Program-made: the position numbers and the translations under genes
Shown here: in pieces, positions 16,060 through 23,954 of the stretch
Numbering within the stretch: position 1 is the first letter of the stretch
How the letters are laid out: each line of letters starts with the position of its first letter
DNA from: Inquilinus limosus
Lineage (GTDB): Bacteria; Pseudomonadota; Alphaproteobacteria; DSM-16000; Inquilinaceae
Length of the DNA: 32,985 bases
Assembly (NCBI RefSeq): GCF_002195995.1
Contig: NZ_NHON01000070.1
Coordinates: 1-32,985, forward strand
Reading direction: 5' to 3'
Notes under the pieces: generated by a model
The model's input: only the letters and a program-made list of their open reading frames with translations
Database searches by the model: none
Told to the model about the DNA's origin: nothing

Positions 16060-16121
16060 CTCAGTGTAAAATACTGCCGTGCCGAGGCTGCCGGCGGAAC
16101 ACTCGCCTGAGGAATTTTGCC

Positions 16122-17684
16122 GTGATCCATGATGTCGTGATTGCCGGTGCAGGCCCTGTCGGCCTGTTCCTCGCCTGTGAGCTGCGCCTCGCCGGCCTGT
16201 CGGTGCTGGTGTTGGAGCGGGCCGGGGACCCGTGCTCGCCCCTGAAGCGCCTGCCCTTCGGGCTGCGCGGCCTTTCGGCCCCCACCCTCGACGCCTTCCA
16301 CCGCCGCGGCCTGCTGGACGAGATCGCCGCGGCACAGCCCGCGACCGGCGGCCCGGGCGGCAGCGCCACTCCGGCCGCCGCGCATTGGGCGGGGCAGGCG
16401 CGCCGCCCGGGCGGCCATTTTGCCGGCATCCAGTTCTTCCAGGACCGGATCGACCCCTCGGCATGGCCGTGCCGCCTGCCCGGACCGGCCGGCACCAGCC
16501 TGGCGGTCGAGATGGAGCGGATCGAATCCGTCCTGGCCGCCCGCGCCGGCGCGATCGGCGTCGAGATCCGGCGCGGCCGCGGCGTGGAAGAAATCGATCC
16601 GTCGGATGACGGCGTGACCGTCCGCGCTGGCGGAGAGACGGTGCGCGGACGCTGGCTGGTCGGCTGCGACGGCGGCCGCAGCACGGTCCGCAAGGCGGCC
16701 GGCTTCGACTTCGCCGGCACCGATCCCGAATTCACCGGCTATTCCGTCGAGGTCGAGCTGGCCGATCCGGACGCGCTCCGTCCGGGCCGCCACTACACGC
16801 CGGCGGGCATGTACACCTACGCCCCGCCCGGGACGGTCGCGATGGTCGATTTCGACGGCGGCGCCTTCCACCGCACCCGGCCGGTCACCCTCGACCACGT
16901 CCAGGCGGTGCTGCGCCGCGTCTCCGGCACGGATGTCGCCGTGACGACGCTTCGCCTCGCCGCCACCTGGACCGACCGCGCCTGCCAGGCCACCGCCTAC
17001 CGCCGCGGGCGGGTGCTGCTGGCCGGGGATGCCGCGCACATCCATTCCCCGCTGGGCGGGCAAGGGCTCAATCTCGGGCTCGGCGACGCCCTGAATCTCG
17101 GCTGGAAGCTGGCGGCCACGATCCGCGGCGATGCGCCGCCCGGCCTGCTCGACAGCTACGGGACCGAACGGCATCCGGTGGGGGCCCAGGTGCTGGACTG
17201 GTCGCGCGCCCAGGTCGCGCTGATGCGGCCGAGCCGCAGCTCGCGCGCGCTGGAGGCCATCATCCGCGATCTCATCGACACGGGCGACGGCGCGACCTAT
17301 TTCGCCGGGCGGGTCTGGGGCCTGTCCCTCCGCTACGATCTCGGCGGCGGCCACCCGCTGGTCGGCCGCAGCGCGCCCGATTTCGAGCTGGCGGGCGGGA
17401 CGAGGCTCGGCGAGCTCCTCAGGACCGGACGAGGCCTGTTCCTGGACTTCGACGCCGATGCCGCGCGTGAAGCGCTGGCCGACCGCTGGAGCGACCGGAT
17501 CGCCTATGTCGCCGGCGACGCCAGGGACCGGCTGGGCCTGAGCGCCGTGCTGGTGCGTCCCGACGGCTTCGTCGCCTGGGCGGCCGAGACCACCGGGGAC
17601 CTCGAGGGCGCCGCCCGGGCCGCGTCGCGATGGTTCGGCGAGGCTGACGGCATCCGCATCATGAGGACACGGCCGGCGGCTTAG
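16122..17684 (+). CDS. FAD-dependent aromatic hydroxylase (PHBH/aklavinone-type, 520 aa)
   Basis: A class A flavoprotein monooxygenase using NAD(P)H and O2 on an aromatic substrate. Visible are the FAD-binding GAGPVG (9-14, GxGxxG), Glu32 at the end of strand 2, the DG motif Asp183-Gly184 in GCDGGRSTVRKAAG, and the GD motif 302-303 in GDAAHIHSPLGGQGLNLGLGDALNLGWKL. The C-terminal part (from about 410, GRSAPDFELAGGTRLGELL) is the thioredoxin-like tail of the phenol/polyketide hydroxylase group. GTG at 16122 is the start, with TGAGGA upstream. It is divergent from tetR. The substrate is unknown; degradation or detoxification of phenolics or drugs is plausible. Confidence 0.87.
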   Translation: MIHDVVIAGAGPVGLFLACELRLAGLSVLVLERAGDPCSPLKRLPFGLRGLSAPTLDAFHRRGLLDEIAAAQPATGGPGGSATPAAAHWAGQARRPGGHFAGIQFFQDRIDPSAWPCRLPGPAGTSLAVEMERIESVLAARAGAIGVEIRRGRGVEEIDPSDDGVTVRAGGETVRGRWLVGCDGGRSTVRKAAGFDFAGTDPEFTGYSVEVELADPDALRPGRHYTPAGMYTYAPPGTVAMVDFDGGAFHRTRPVTLDHVQAVLRRVSGTDVAVTTLRLAATWTDRACQATAYRRGRVLLAGDAAHIHSPLGGQGLNLGLGDALNLGWKLAATIRGDAPPGLLDSYGTERHPVGAQVLDWSRAQVALMRPSRSSRALEAIIRDLIDTGDGATYFAGRVWGLSLRYDLGGGHPLVGRSAPDFELAGGTRLGELLRTGRGLFLDFDADAAREALADRWSDRIAYVAGDARDRLGLSAVLVRPDGFVAWAAETTGDLEGAARAASRWFGEADGIRIMRTRPAA

Positions 17685-17856
17685 GAACCGGAGGCCCCGG
17701 CGCGCATCTCCGCCGCGATCACCCCGGCGTCGCCTTCGCCGTCCAGCCGCGCCGATCCCTCAACGCTGCCATGCCGGACTTTTGTGCAGCGCAGCAGCGC
17801 CGGACGTTCTATATTTGATCCTTCTCTGACCGATTCCGTTGCCGAGAGGCGTCGCC

Positions 17857-19083
17857 ATGGGCGAGCGCGCGCATCCTGCCGTCCCGGCGATCACGCCGGC
17901 CCCAACCATCACGCCTGCGATGATGTTCCTGATGGCCGTCGCCTGCGGTGCCATCGTCGCCAACCTCTACTACGCCCAGCCGCTGATCGCGCTGATCGCG
18001 CCGTCGGTCGGACTCGGCACCGTCGCCGCCAGCCTGGTCGTCACCCTGACCCAGATCGGCTACGGCGTCGGGCTGATCCTGCTGGTGCCGCTGGCCGACA
18101 TGGTCGAGAACCGGCGGCTGGTGGTGCTGACCCTGTCCGGCACGGTGGTGGCCCTGGCGATCGCCGCGGCGGCGCCGAGCGCCGGGATCTTCTTGTTCGC
18201 GGCGCTGCTGATCGGCCTCAGCTCCGTCGCGGCCCAGATCCTGATCCCGATGGCGGCGCATATGTGCGCCGACGCGGTCCGCGGCCGGGTGGTCGGCAAC
18301 ATCATGAGCGGCCTGCTGCTGGGCATCCTGCTGGCCCGTCCGGTCGCCAGCGTGGTGGCCGAGCTCTTGGGCTGGCGCGCCATCTTCACCCTCTCCGCCA
18401 TCCTGATGGCCGGGCTTCTGGCCGTGCTGGCCTGGCGCCTGCCGCAGTACCGGCCGGCGCCGGGGCCGCGCTACGGCCAGGTGCTGCGCTCGCTCGCCAC
18501 CCTGTTCCGCCACACCCCGATCCTGCAGCGCCGCGCCGCCTACCAGGCCGCGCTGTTCGCTGGCTTCAGCCTGTTCTGGACCGCGGTGCCGCTGGAGCTG
18601 GCCGGCGACCGCTTCGGCTACAGCCAGGCCGGCATCGCCGTCTTCGCCCTGGTCGGCGCCGCCGGCGCCCTGGCCGCGCCGCTGGCCGGCCGAATCGCCG
18701 ACCGCGGCTGGACCCGCCCAGCCACCTTCGGCGCCCTGGCCTCGGTCGCCGTCGCCTTCGCCATGGCCTGGGCCGGCGGCGTGGCCGGATCCGTGGTGCT
18801 GCTGGGCGCGGCCGGCGTCCTGCTCGACTTCGGGGTGCAGGCCAACATGGTGCTGGGCCAGCGCGCCATCTACGCCCTGGCGCCCGAGGCGCGCGGCCGG
18901 ATGAACGGCCTGTACGTCGCCAGCGCCTTCGCCGGCGGCGCGGTCGGCTCCGCCATCGCCAGCGGCACCTTCAGCGCCGGCGGCTGGTCGCTGGTCAGCT
19001 GGGTCGGCCTCGCCTTCCCGGCGGTGGCGCTGCTGGTCTATTCGACCGAGCTGTTCCGCCGCCCGGTGCCGCGCCGGGCTTGA
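17857..19083 (+). CDS. MFS transporter, drug/metabolite export type (408 aa)
   Basis: A twelve-span major facilitator protein of the COG2814 type. It has ANLYYAQPLIALIAPSVGL near the first helix, the loop-2/3 signature GLILLVPLADMVENRRLV, and QANMVLGQRAIYALAPEARGRMNGLYVASAFAGGAVGS in the second half. ATG at 17857 is chosen because GAGAGG sits 7 bases upstream; the TTG at 17839 is an in-frame alternative. It follows the hydroxylase by 172 bp on the same strand, perhaps sharing its role in handling aromatic compounds. Substrate unknown. An RNA hairpin region and the ASCH gene follow. Confidence 0.85.
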   Translation: MGERAHPAVPAITPAPTITPAMMFLMAVACGAIVANLYYAQPLIALIAPSVGLGTVAASLVVTLTQIGYGVGLILLVPLADMVENRRLVVLTLSGTVVALAIAAAAPSAGIFLFAALLIGLSSVAAQILIPMAAHMCADAVRGRVVGNIMSGLLLGILLARPVASVVAELLGWRAIFTLSAILMAGLLAVLAWRLPQYRPAPGPRYGQVLRSLATLFRHTPILQRRAAYQAALFAGFSLFWTAVPLELAGDRFGYSQAGIAVFALVGAAGALAAPLAGRIADRGWTRPATFGALASVAVAFAMAWAGGVAGSVVLLGAAGVLLDFGVQANMVLGQRAIYALAPEARGRMNGLYVASAFAGGAVGSAIASGTFSAGGWSLVSWVGLAFPAVALLVYSTELFRRPVPRRA

Positions 19084-19102
19084 CCCCGGCCCGGTTTCCG
19101 GT

Positions 19103-19132
19103 GGAATCGGCCTCCGATTCCGCCGGAGGCCG
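19103..19132 (+). promoter_or_regulatory. Two mutually exclusive hairpins in the ASCH-gene leader
   Basis: Hairpin 1 pairs GGAATCGG (19103-19110) with CCGATTCC (19114-19121) across a 3-base loop. Hairpin 2 pairs CGGCCTCCG (19108-19116) with CGGAGGCCG (19124-19132) across 7 bases and buries the Shine-Dalgarno GGAGG (19125-19129) just before ATG 19136. Hairpins 1 and 2 share bases 19108-19116, so only one can form at a time. No T-run follows, so this is not an ordinary terminator. A translation switch is a possibility and is unproven. Confidence 0.45.
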
Positions 19133-19135
19133 GGC

Positions 19136-19600
19136 ATGACCGACATCGCCGAACGCTGGTGGCAGGCGCTGCGCCGCGACCGGCCGGATCTCGCCCTGCC
19201 CGAGCAGTACGACCTCTGGTATTTCGGCGACAGCGAGGACCTGGCGCGCGAGCTGCTGGAGCTGGTGCTGGCCGGCACCAAGACCGCCACCGCCGGGCTG
19301 GTCTGGGGCGCCGACGAGGCCGGCACGCCGAAGCCGGGCGGCTACAGCTTGATCACCGATTTCGACGGCACGCCGCGCTGCGTGCTGCAGACGATGGAGG
19401 TGCGGGTGCTGCCCTTCGACCGGGTCGACGCCGCCTTCGCCCATGACGAGGGCGAGGACGACCGGTCGCTGGCCTCCTGGCGCGAGGCGCATTGGAGCTA
19501 TTTCGGCCGCCGCTGCGCCGAGCTGGGCCGCGAGCCTACGCTCGACATGCCGGTGTTCTGCGAGCGCTTCCGCCTGGTCTATCCGCAGCCGCGCGGCTAG
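19136..19600 (+). CDS. ASCH-domain protein (154 aa)
   Basis: Belongs to the ASCH (PUA-like) superfamily: YDLWYFGDSEDLARELLELVLAGTKTATAGLVWG contains the conserved GTKTAT/S core (about 43-52), then GGYSLITDFDGTPRCVLQTMEVRVLPFDRVD. The C-terminal segment HWSYFGRRCAELGREPTLDMPVFCERFRLVYP is typical. ASCH proteins bind RNA or nucleosides; characterised members include N4-acetylcytidine amidohydrolase and a ribonuclease, but which activity applies is unknown. It starts 53 bp after the MFS gene with GGAGG as the ribosome binding site. Its stop overlaps the convergent response-regulator stop by two bases. Confidence 0.85.
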   Translation: MTDIAERWWQALRRDRPDLALPEQYDLWYFGDSEDLARELLELVLAGTKTATAGLVWGADEAGTPKPGGYSLITDFDGTPRCVLQTMEVRVLPFDRVDAAFAHDEGEDDRSLASWREAHWSYFGRRCAELGREPTLDMPVFCERFRLVYPQPRG

Positions 19601-21051
19601 CCCCGCCCCTCGGCCTCCCAGTTCAGCCGCTTGCGGTAGATGGTCGAGGCGCTGATGCCCAGCAGCGCCGCGGCGCGCGGCACATGGCCGTCACACGCCG
19701 AGATCGCATCCTCGATCGCGTCCTTCTCGACCATCCACAGCGGCCGGATCCCCGCCGCCTTGCCGTCCGCGGCCACCGCCGGCGGCTCGGCCGACGGGCG
19801 GGCGGGCTGCGCCGCCGGGATCAGGGTGCGCACCGGCGGCGGCAGCATCGCCCGGGTCACCAGCGGCCCGTCATGCAGCACCACGATGTTGCGGATCACG
19901 TTCTGCAGCTGGCGGACATTGCCGGGCCAGGCATAGCGCTGCAGGTCCTCCGCCACCTCCAGGTCGAAATCGCCGAAGCTCTTGCCCTCCTCCGCCGCGT
20001 AGTCGCGCAGGAACTGGCGCGCGATCAGCAGCACGTCGTCCTCGCGCTCGCGCAGCGGCGGCAGGGTCACCGGGATCACCAGCAGGCGGTAGTACAGGTC
20101 CTCGCGGAACCGGCCCTGCCGCACCTCCTCCGCCGGGTCGCGGTTGGTGGCGCAGACGATGCGCAGGTCGACCTTGCGCTCGCGGCTGCCGCCGACCGCC
20201 GTCACCACCCCGGTCTGCAGGAAGCGCAGCAGCTTGGTCTGCAGCTCCGCCGGCAGCTCGCAGATCTCGTCCAGGAACAGGGTGCCGCCATCGGCCCGGG
20301 CCGCAGCGCCCTCGCGGTCGGCCACCGCGCCGGTGAAGGCGCCCTTCACATGGCCGAAGATCTCGGATTCCATCAGGTCGCGCGGGATGGCGCCGCAGTT
20401 CAGCGCGACGAAGGGCTGGTCGTGCCGCGGGCTGCGCCGGTGCACCGCCTCGGCGCACAGCTCCTTGCCCGTGCCGCTCTCGCCGGTGATGAACACGGTG
20501 GCCTTCGAGGCCGCCGCCGAATCGATGATGCGGTACACCGCCTGCATCGCCAGCGACCGGCCGATGAAGCCGTAATAGCGGTCGCGGCCGAGATCCTCGC
20601 GCCAGGCCTCGACCTCGCGCTGCAGCCGCATCCGCTCCAGCGTGTTGCGGACGGTGACCGTCAGGCGGTCGCCGGGGAAGGGCTTGACCAGGAAGTCGAA
20701 GGCGCCCAGCCGCATCGCCTCGACCGCGGTGTTGACCGAGCCATGGGCGGTGATGACGATCGGCGCCACCGGGATCTGCTGCTCGCGGATATGCGCCAGG
20801 ATCTCCATGCCGTTCATGTCGGGCAGGTTGAGGTCCAGCAGCACGGTCGCATAGCGCCCCTGCGCCAGCGCCGCGAGCGCGTCGGCCCCGGTCTCGGCAT
20901 GATCGACGGCGACGCCGGCCCTCGACAGGGTCTCGATATACAGCCGCGCCAGAGCCGGCATGTCCTCGACCAGCAGCACGGCCGCGGCATCGGCGACAGG
21001 CGTTTCGGCGAGGGGAGCCATGGCGATATCGTGGCCCATGGGAGCATCCAT
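19597..21051 (-). CDS. LuxO-like sigma-54-dependent response regulator (484 aa)
   Basis: A three-domain NtrC-family activator. The receiver (about 22-140) has phospho-acceptor Asp73 in LLDLNLPD, Thr101 and Lys123. The AAA+ domain has Walker A GESGTGKE (190-197), GAFTGA (237-242) for sigma-54 contact, and ALNCGAIPRDLMESEIFGHVKG. The C-terminal Fis helix-turn-helix ends AAALLGISASTIYRKRLNW. The central part is close to Vibrio LuxO (GFIG, LAMQAVYRIIDS, ATVFITGESGTGKE, AEAVHRRSPRHDQPF). ATG at 21051 is assumed; 21039 and 21021 are alternatives without better ribosome sites. No kinase or phosphotransfer partner lies in the window, and it is divergent from aldehyde dehydrogenase. Confidence 0.87.
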   Translation of the reverse strand: MDAPMGHDIAMAPLAETPVADAAAVLLVEDMPALARLYIETLSRAGVAVDHAETGADALAALAQGRYATVLLDLNLPDMNGMEILAHIREQQIPVAPIVITAHGSVNTAVEAMRLGAFDFLVKPFPGDRLTVTVRNTLERMRLQREVEAWREDLGRDRYYGFIGRSLAMQAVYRIIDSAAASKATVFITGESGTGKELCAEAVHRRSPRHDQPFVALNCGAIPRDLMESEIFGHVKGAFTGAVADREGAAARADGGTLFLDEICELPAELQTKLLRFLQTGVVTAVGGSRERKVDLRIVCATNRDPAEEVRQGRFREDLYYRLLVIPVTLPPLREREDDVLLIARQFLRDYAAEEGKSFGDFDLEVAEDLQRYAWPGNVRQLQNVIRNIVVLHDGPLVTRAMLPPPVRTLIPAAQPARPSAEPPAVAADGKAAGIRPLWMVEKDAIEDAISACDGHVPRAAALLGISASTIYRKRLNWEAEGRG

Positions 21052-21147
21052 CTTCAACAATGGTCCGCAACAAGAATTCGTCTTAAACGCAACGACGTGC
21101 CAAGCCTGCCCCGTCACGACGAACGGTCCTGAGACAGAAAGATCATC

Positions 21148-22593
21148 ATGATAGGTCCGAAAACGATTCTGATCGATGGAATTTGGAACGTCGCGGAGGA
21201 TGGCCGCACGATCGCGGTGATCGACCCGTCGACCGGGGCGGCGTTCGACAGCCTGGCCCGCGGCGGCGCGGCCGAGATCGATGCCGCCGTCCGGGCCGCG
21301 CGCCGCGCCTTCGACGACGGGCCCTGGGGCCGGATGCCGGCGGTGGAGCGCGGCCGGATCCTGACCCGCATCGGCCGCGCCATCGAGGCCGATTTCGAGA
21401 CTCTGTGGCGGCTCGAGGCCGCCGATGCCGGCAAGCCGGTCAAGCAGGCCAAGGCCGACATCACCGCCTGCGCCCGCTATTTCGAGTTCTATGGCGGCGC
21501 CTGCGACAAGCACCACGGCACCACCCTGCCCTATCTCGACGGCTACACCGTGCTGACGGTGAAGGAGCCCTACGGCGTCACCGGCCACGTCATCCCGTGG
21601 AACTACCCGGCGCAGATCTTCGGCCGCACCATCGGCGGGGCGCTCGCCGCCGGCAATGCCTGCGTGCTGAAGCCGGCCGAGGATGCCTGCCTGACGCCGC
21701 TGCGCATCGCGCAGCTGGCGCTGGAGGCCGGGCTGCCGCCGGGCGCGCTGAACGTCGTCACCGGCCTCGGCGCCGAGGCCGGCGCGGCCCTGGCGTCGCA
21801 TCCGGGCATCGACCACATCAGCTTCACCGGGTCGCCCGCCACCGGCGCCGCGATCCAGGCCGCGGCGGCGCGGTTCAACCGGCCGGTGACGATGGAGCTG
21901 GGCGGCAAGTCGCCGCAGCTGGTGTTCGACGACGCCGATGCCGAGGCCGCCCTGCCCTTCGTCACCGCCGCGATCGTGCAGAATGCCGGCCAAACCTGTT
22001 CCGCCGGCAGCCGCCTGCTGCTGCAGGACGGCATCGCCGACGAGTTCCTCTCGGCCCTGGGCGACCGCTTCAAGGCGCTGGAGACCGGCCCCTGGGACCG
22101 CGACCCGGATTGCGGCCCGCTGATCAGCGCCCGGCAGCAGGAGCGGGTGCGCGCCCATCTCGACCGCGCCCGGGCCGACGGGCTGCCGGTGCTGGCCGAG
22201 GGGCGGCTGAGCCCGAACGCCCCGGCCGGCGGCTTCTACCAGGTGCCGACCCTGGTCGGCGACGTGCCGGCGGGCCACCCGCTGGCGCAGGAGGAGGTGT
22301 TCGGCCCGGTGCTGGCGGTGCTGCGCTTCCGCGACGAGGAGGAGGCGATCCGCCTGGCCAACGGCACCGAATTCGGACTGGTGGCCGGGATCTGGACCCG
22401 GGACGGCGCCCGCCAGCTGCGCTGCGCCCGCCGGGTCCGCGCCGGCCAGGTCTTCGTCAACAACTACGGCGCCGGCGGCGGGGTGGAGCTGCCCTTCGGC
22501 GGCATGAAGCGCTCCGGCTTCGGCCGCGAGAAGGCGATGGAGGGGCTGGACCATTTCAGCGTGACCAAGACCATCGCCCTGAAGCACGGATAG
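21148..22593 (+). CDS. NAD(P)-dependent aldehyde dehydrogenase (481 aa)
   Basis: Oxidises an aldehyde to the acid. The catalytic Cys284 (NAGQTCSAG), general base Glu250 (MELGGKSPQ) and Asn152 (IPWNYP) are all present, along with the NAD-binding FTGSPATG. The length is standard for the ALDH superfamily. ATG 21148 has AGAAAG upstream. It lies divergent from the LuxO-like regulator with a 96-bp gap, so sigma-54 control by that regulator is conceivable. The closest types are betaine/4-aminobutyraldehyde-like ALDHs, and substrate cannot be fixed. It ends before a palindromic repeat at 22617. Confidence 0.9.
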   Translation: MIGPKTILIDGIWNVAEDGRTIAVIDPSTGAAFDSLARGGAAEIDAAVRAARRAFDDGPWGRMPAVERGRILTRIGRAIEADFETLWRLEAADAGKPVKQAKADITACARYFEFYGGACDKHHGTTLPYLDGYTVLTVKEPYGVTGHVIPWNYPAQIFGRTIGGALAAGNACVLKPAEDACLTPLRIAQLALEAGLPPGALNVVTGLGAEAGAALASHPGIDHISFTGSPATGAAIQAAAARFNRPVTMELGGKSPQLVFDDADAEAALPFVTAAIVQNAGQTCSAGSRLLLQDGIADEFLSALGDRFKALETGPWDRDPDCGPLISARQQERVRAHLDRARADGLPVLAEGRLSPNAPAGGFYQVPTLVGDVPAGHPLAQEEVFGPVLAVLRFRDEEEAIRLANGTEFGLVAGIWTRDGARQLRCARRVRAGQVFVNNYGAGGGVELPFGGMKRSGFGREKAMEGLDHFSVTKTIALKHG

Positions 22594-22616
22594 GGAACCG
22601 CTTTCGCCGTTTTGAC

Positions 22617-22710
22617 CCGTCATGGCGAGCCCCGAAGGGGCGTGGCCATCCAGGGGCCGGTTCGCACTGGCCCCTGGATGGCCACGGCGCTGCGCGCCTC
22701 GCCATGACGG
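22617..22710. repeat. Palindromic repeat, GTCATGGCGAG variant
   Basis: A 94-bp palindrome opening CCGTCATGGCGAG and closing CTCGCCATGACGG, with a perfect inner pair GTGGCCATCCAGGGGCC/GGCCCCTGGATGGCCAC. It is the same family as the core of 10264-10439, with matching changes in both arms (ATTGCGAG became ATGGCGAG, and CTCGCAAT became CTCGCCAT). It occupies part of the 324-bp gap 22594-22917 between aldehyde dehydrogenase and SDR. The remaining 207 bp show only a possible -10 (TATAGT, 22796-22801) without a good -35, and a ribosome site before the SDR. Confidence 0.85.
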
Positions 22711-22917
22711 AAAGTAGGTGGGCGTGGAGGAAGATCCGCGCCCGGCTCATACCTCCTTCGCGGACATTCGCCTGCTGCCCGGGCCGCCCTGCCCCTATAG
22801 TCCGGCCATTCGACGTCCGGGACTTCACCGGAAGAGACGGCGGGCCGGGCACCAGGCTGTTGAGCGGCGCCCCTCCCGCAACGCGACCACCACACGACCA
22901 GGACAGAGGGACAGGGC

Positions 22918-23670
22918 ATGCGGCTCGAAGGCAAGGTGGCCATCGTCACCGGCGCGGCGTCAGGCTTCGGCAAGGGCATCGCCGAGCGCTTCGTGCGGGA
23001 AGGCGCCAGCGTGCTGATCGCCGATCTGTCGGCCGAGGCGGGCGAGGCCGTGGCTGCGGCGCTGAACAAGCTGCGGCCGGATGCCGCCCGCTTCGTCCGC
23101 ACCGACGTGTCGCGCGACGCCGACACCGCGGTCGCCATCGCCACCGCGGTCGAGGCCTTCGGCGGGCTGGACATCGTCGTCAACAACGCCGGCTACACCC
23201 ATCGCAACAAGCCGATGGCCGAGGTCACCGAGGACGAGTTCGACCGCATCTTCGCGGTCAATGTGAAGGCGATCTTCCTCGCCGTGCGCCACGCCGCGCC
23301 GCATCTGTCGGCCAAGGGCGGCTCGATTCTCAACATCGCCTCGACCGCCGGCATCCGGCCGCGGCCCGGCCTGACCTGGTACAACGCGTCGAAGGGCGCG
23401 GTGATCACCGCCACCAAATCGATGGCGGTCGAGCTGGCGCCGAAGATCCGGGTCAACTGCCTGTGCCCGGTGCTGGGCCAGACCGGCCTGACCTCGACCT
23501 TCCTCGGCGACGACACGCCGGAGCGGCGGGCCCAGTTCCTGGCGACCATCCCGCTGGGCCGGATGAGCACGCCCGAGGACATCGCCAACGCCGCCCTGTA
23601 CCTGTCCTCGGACGAGGCCTCGATGGTCACCGGCGTGGCGTTGGAGGTCGACGGCGGCCGCTGCATCTGA
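22918..23670 (+). CDS. Short-chain dehydrogenase/reductase (250 aa)
   Basis: A classical SDR using NAD(P)H. The cofactor motif TGAASGFG (11-18), NNAG (89-92), catalytic Ser142 and Tyr155-x3-Lys159 (YNASK) are complete. Asp36 at the end of strand 2 (IADLS) suggests NAD(H) preference. It starts at ATG 22918 with GAGGGACAGGGC upstream. The length is standard, and the C-terminal EVDGGRCI is a typical SDR end. Product assignment (3-oxoacyl reductase, glucose dehydrogenase and others) is not possible from the sequence. The stop codon coincides with the left end of the 140-bp hairpin repeat. Confidence 0.88.
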   Translation: MRLEGKVAIVTGAASGFGKGIAERFVREGASVLIADLSAEAGEAVAAALNKLRPDAARFVRTDVSRDADTAVAIATAVEAFGGLDIVVNNAGYTHRNKPMAEVTEDEFDRIFAVNVKAIFLAVRHAAPHLSAKGGSILNIASTAGIRPRPGLTWYNASKGAVITATKSMAVELAPKIRVNCLCPVLGQTGLTSTFLGDDTPERRAQFLATIPLGRMSTPEDIANAALYLSSDEASMVTGVALEVDGGRCI

Positions 23671-23809
23671 GAGGCCATCCGATACCGCTACTGGTGCGGC
23701 CGTCTGACGGCGGTTTCTCCGCTTCCGGTGCACCAAATGTGCGCTGCGCTCCGGTTCTCGAAACCACCGCCAGCCGACTCGCACCAGCGCGGTCTCGAAT
23801 GGCCTCTCA
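23668..23809. repeat. 140-bp hairpin element, copy 1, starts on SDR stop codon
   Basis: Terminal inverted repeats TGAGAGGCCAT and ATGGCCTCTCA bound a 142-bp segment that is an imperfect inverted repeat almost to its centre. The left arm reads GAGAGGCCATCCGATACCGC, and the right arm in reverse complement reads GAGAGGCCATTCGAGACCGC. A second copy is at 32634-32774. The TGA of the first bases is the SDR stop. Such elements behave like REP/MITE sequences, and this one could also end transcription. No coding capacity is apparent. Confidence 0.85.
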
Positions 23810-23954
23810 CTCAGTCAAACGCAGCCGGGGCTTGCCTCCGGCGCGCGATGCCCGCACCCTCGGCGCTCAGGGTAGCGAGGGGGCCGAAGGGGGCCACAGG
23901 GATGCCAGCAACGGCCGGGTTGTCGAGGGTCCGCCATCCGACTAGGAAGGCGCG

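Noticed and set aside
21089-21103. Sigma-54-like -24/-12 pair (TTGGCACGTCGTTGC on the minus strand) ahead of the LuxO-like gene.
   Set aside because: The GG-to-GC spacing is one base short (9 instead of 10), and this spacing is strict for sigma-54, so I do not list it as a promoter.
21052-22623. In-frame upstream extension of the LuxO-like gene to about 1000 codons.
   Set aside because: The extension lies antisense to an intact aldehyde dehydrogenase and has no domain. The receiver domain starts normally after 21051.
23810-23954. Possible c-di-AMP (ydaO) riboswitch before kup.
   Set aside because: The leader is G/C-rich but lacks the conserved ydaO elements that I could look for by eye.
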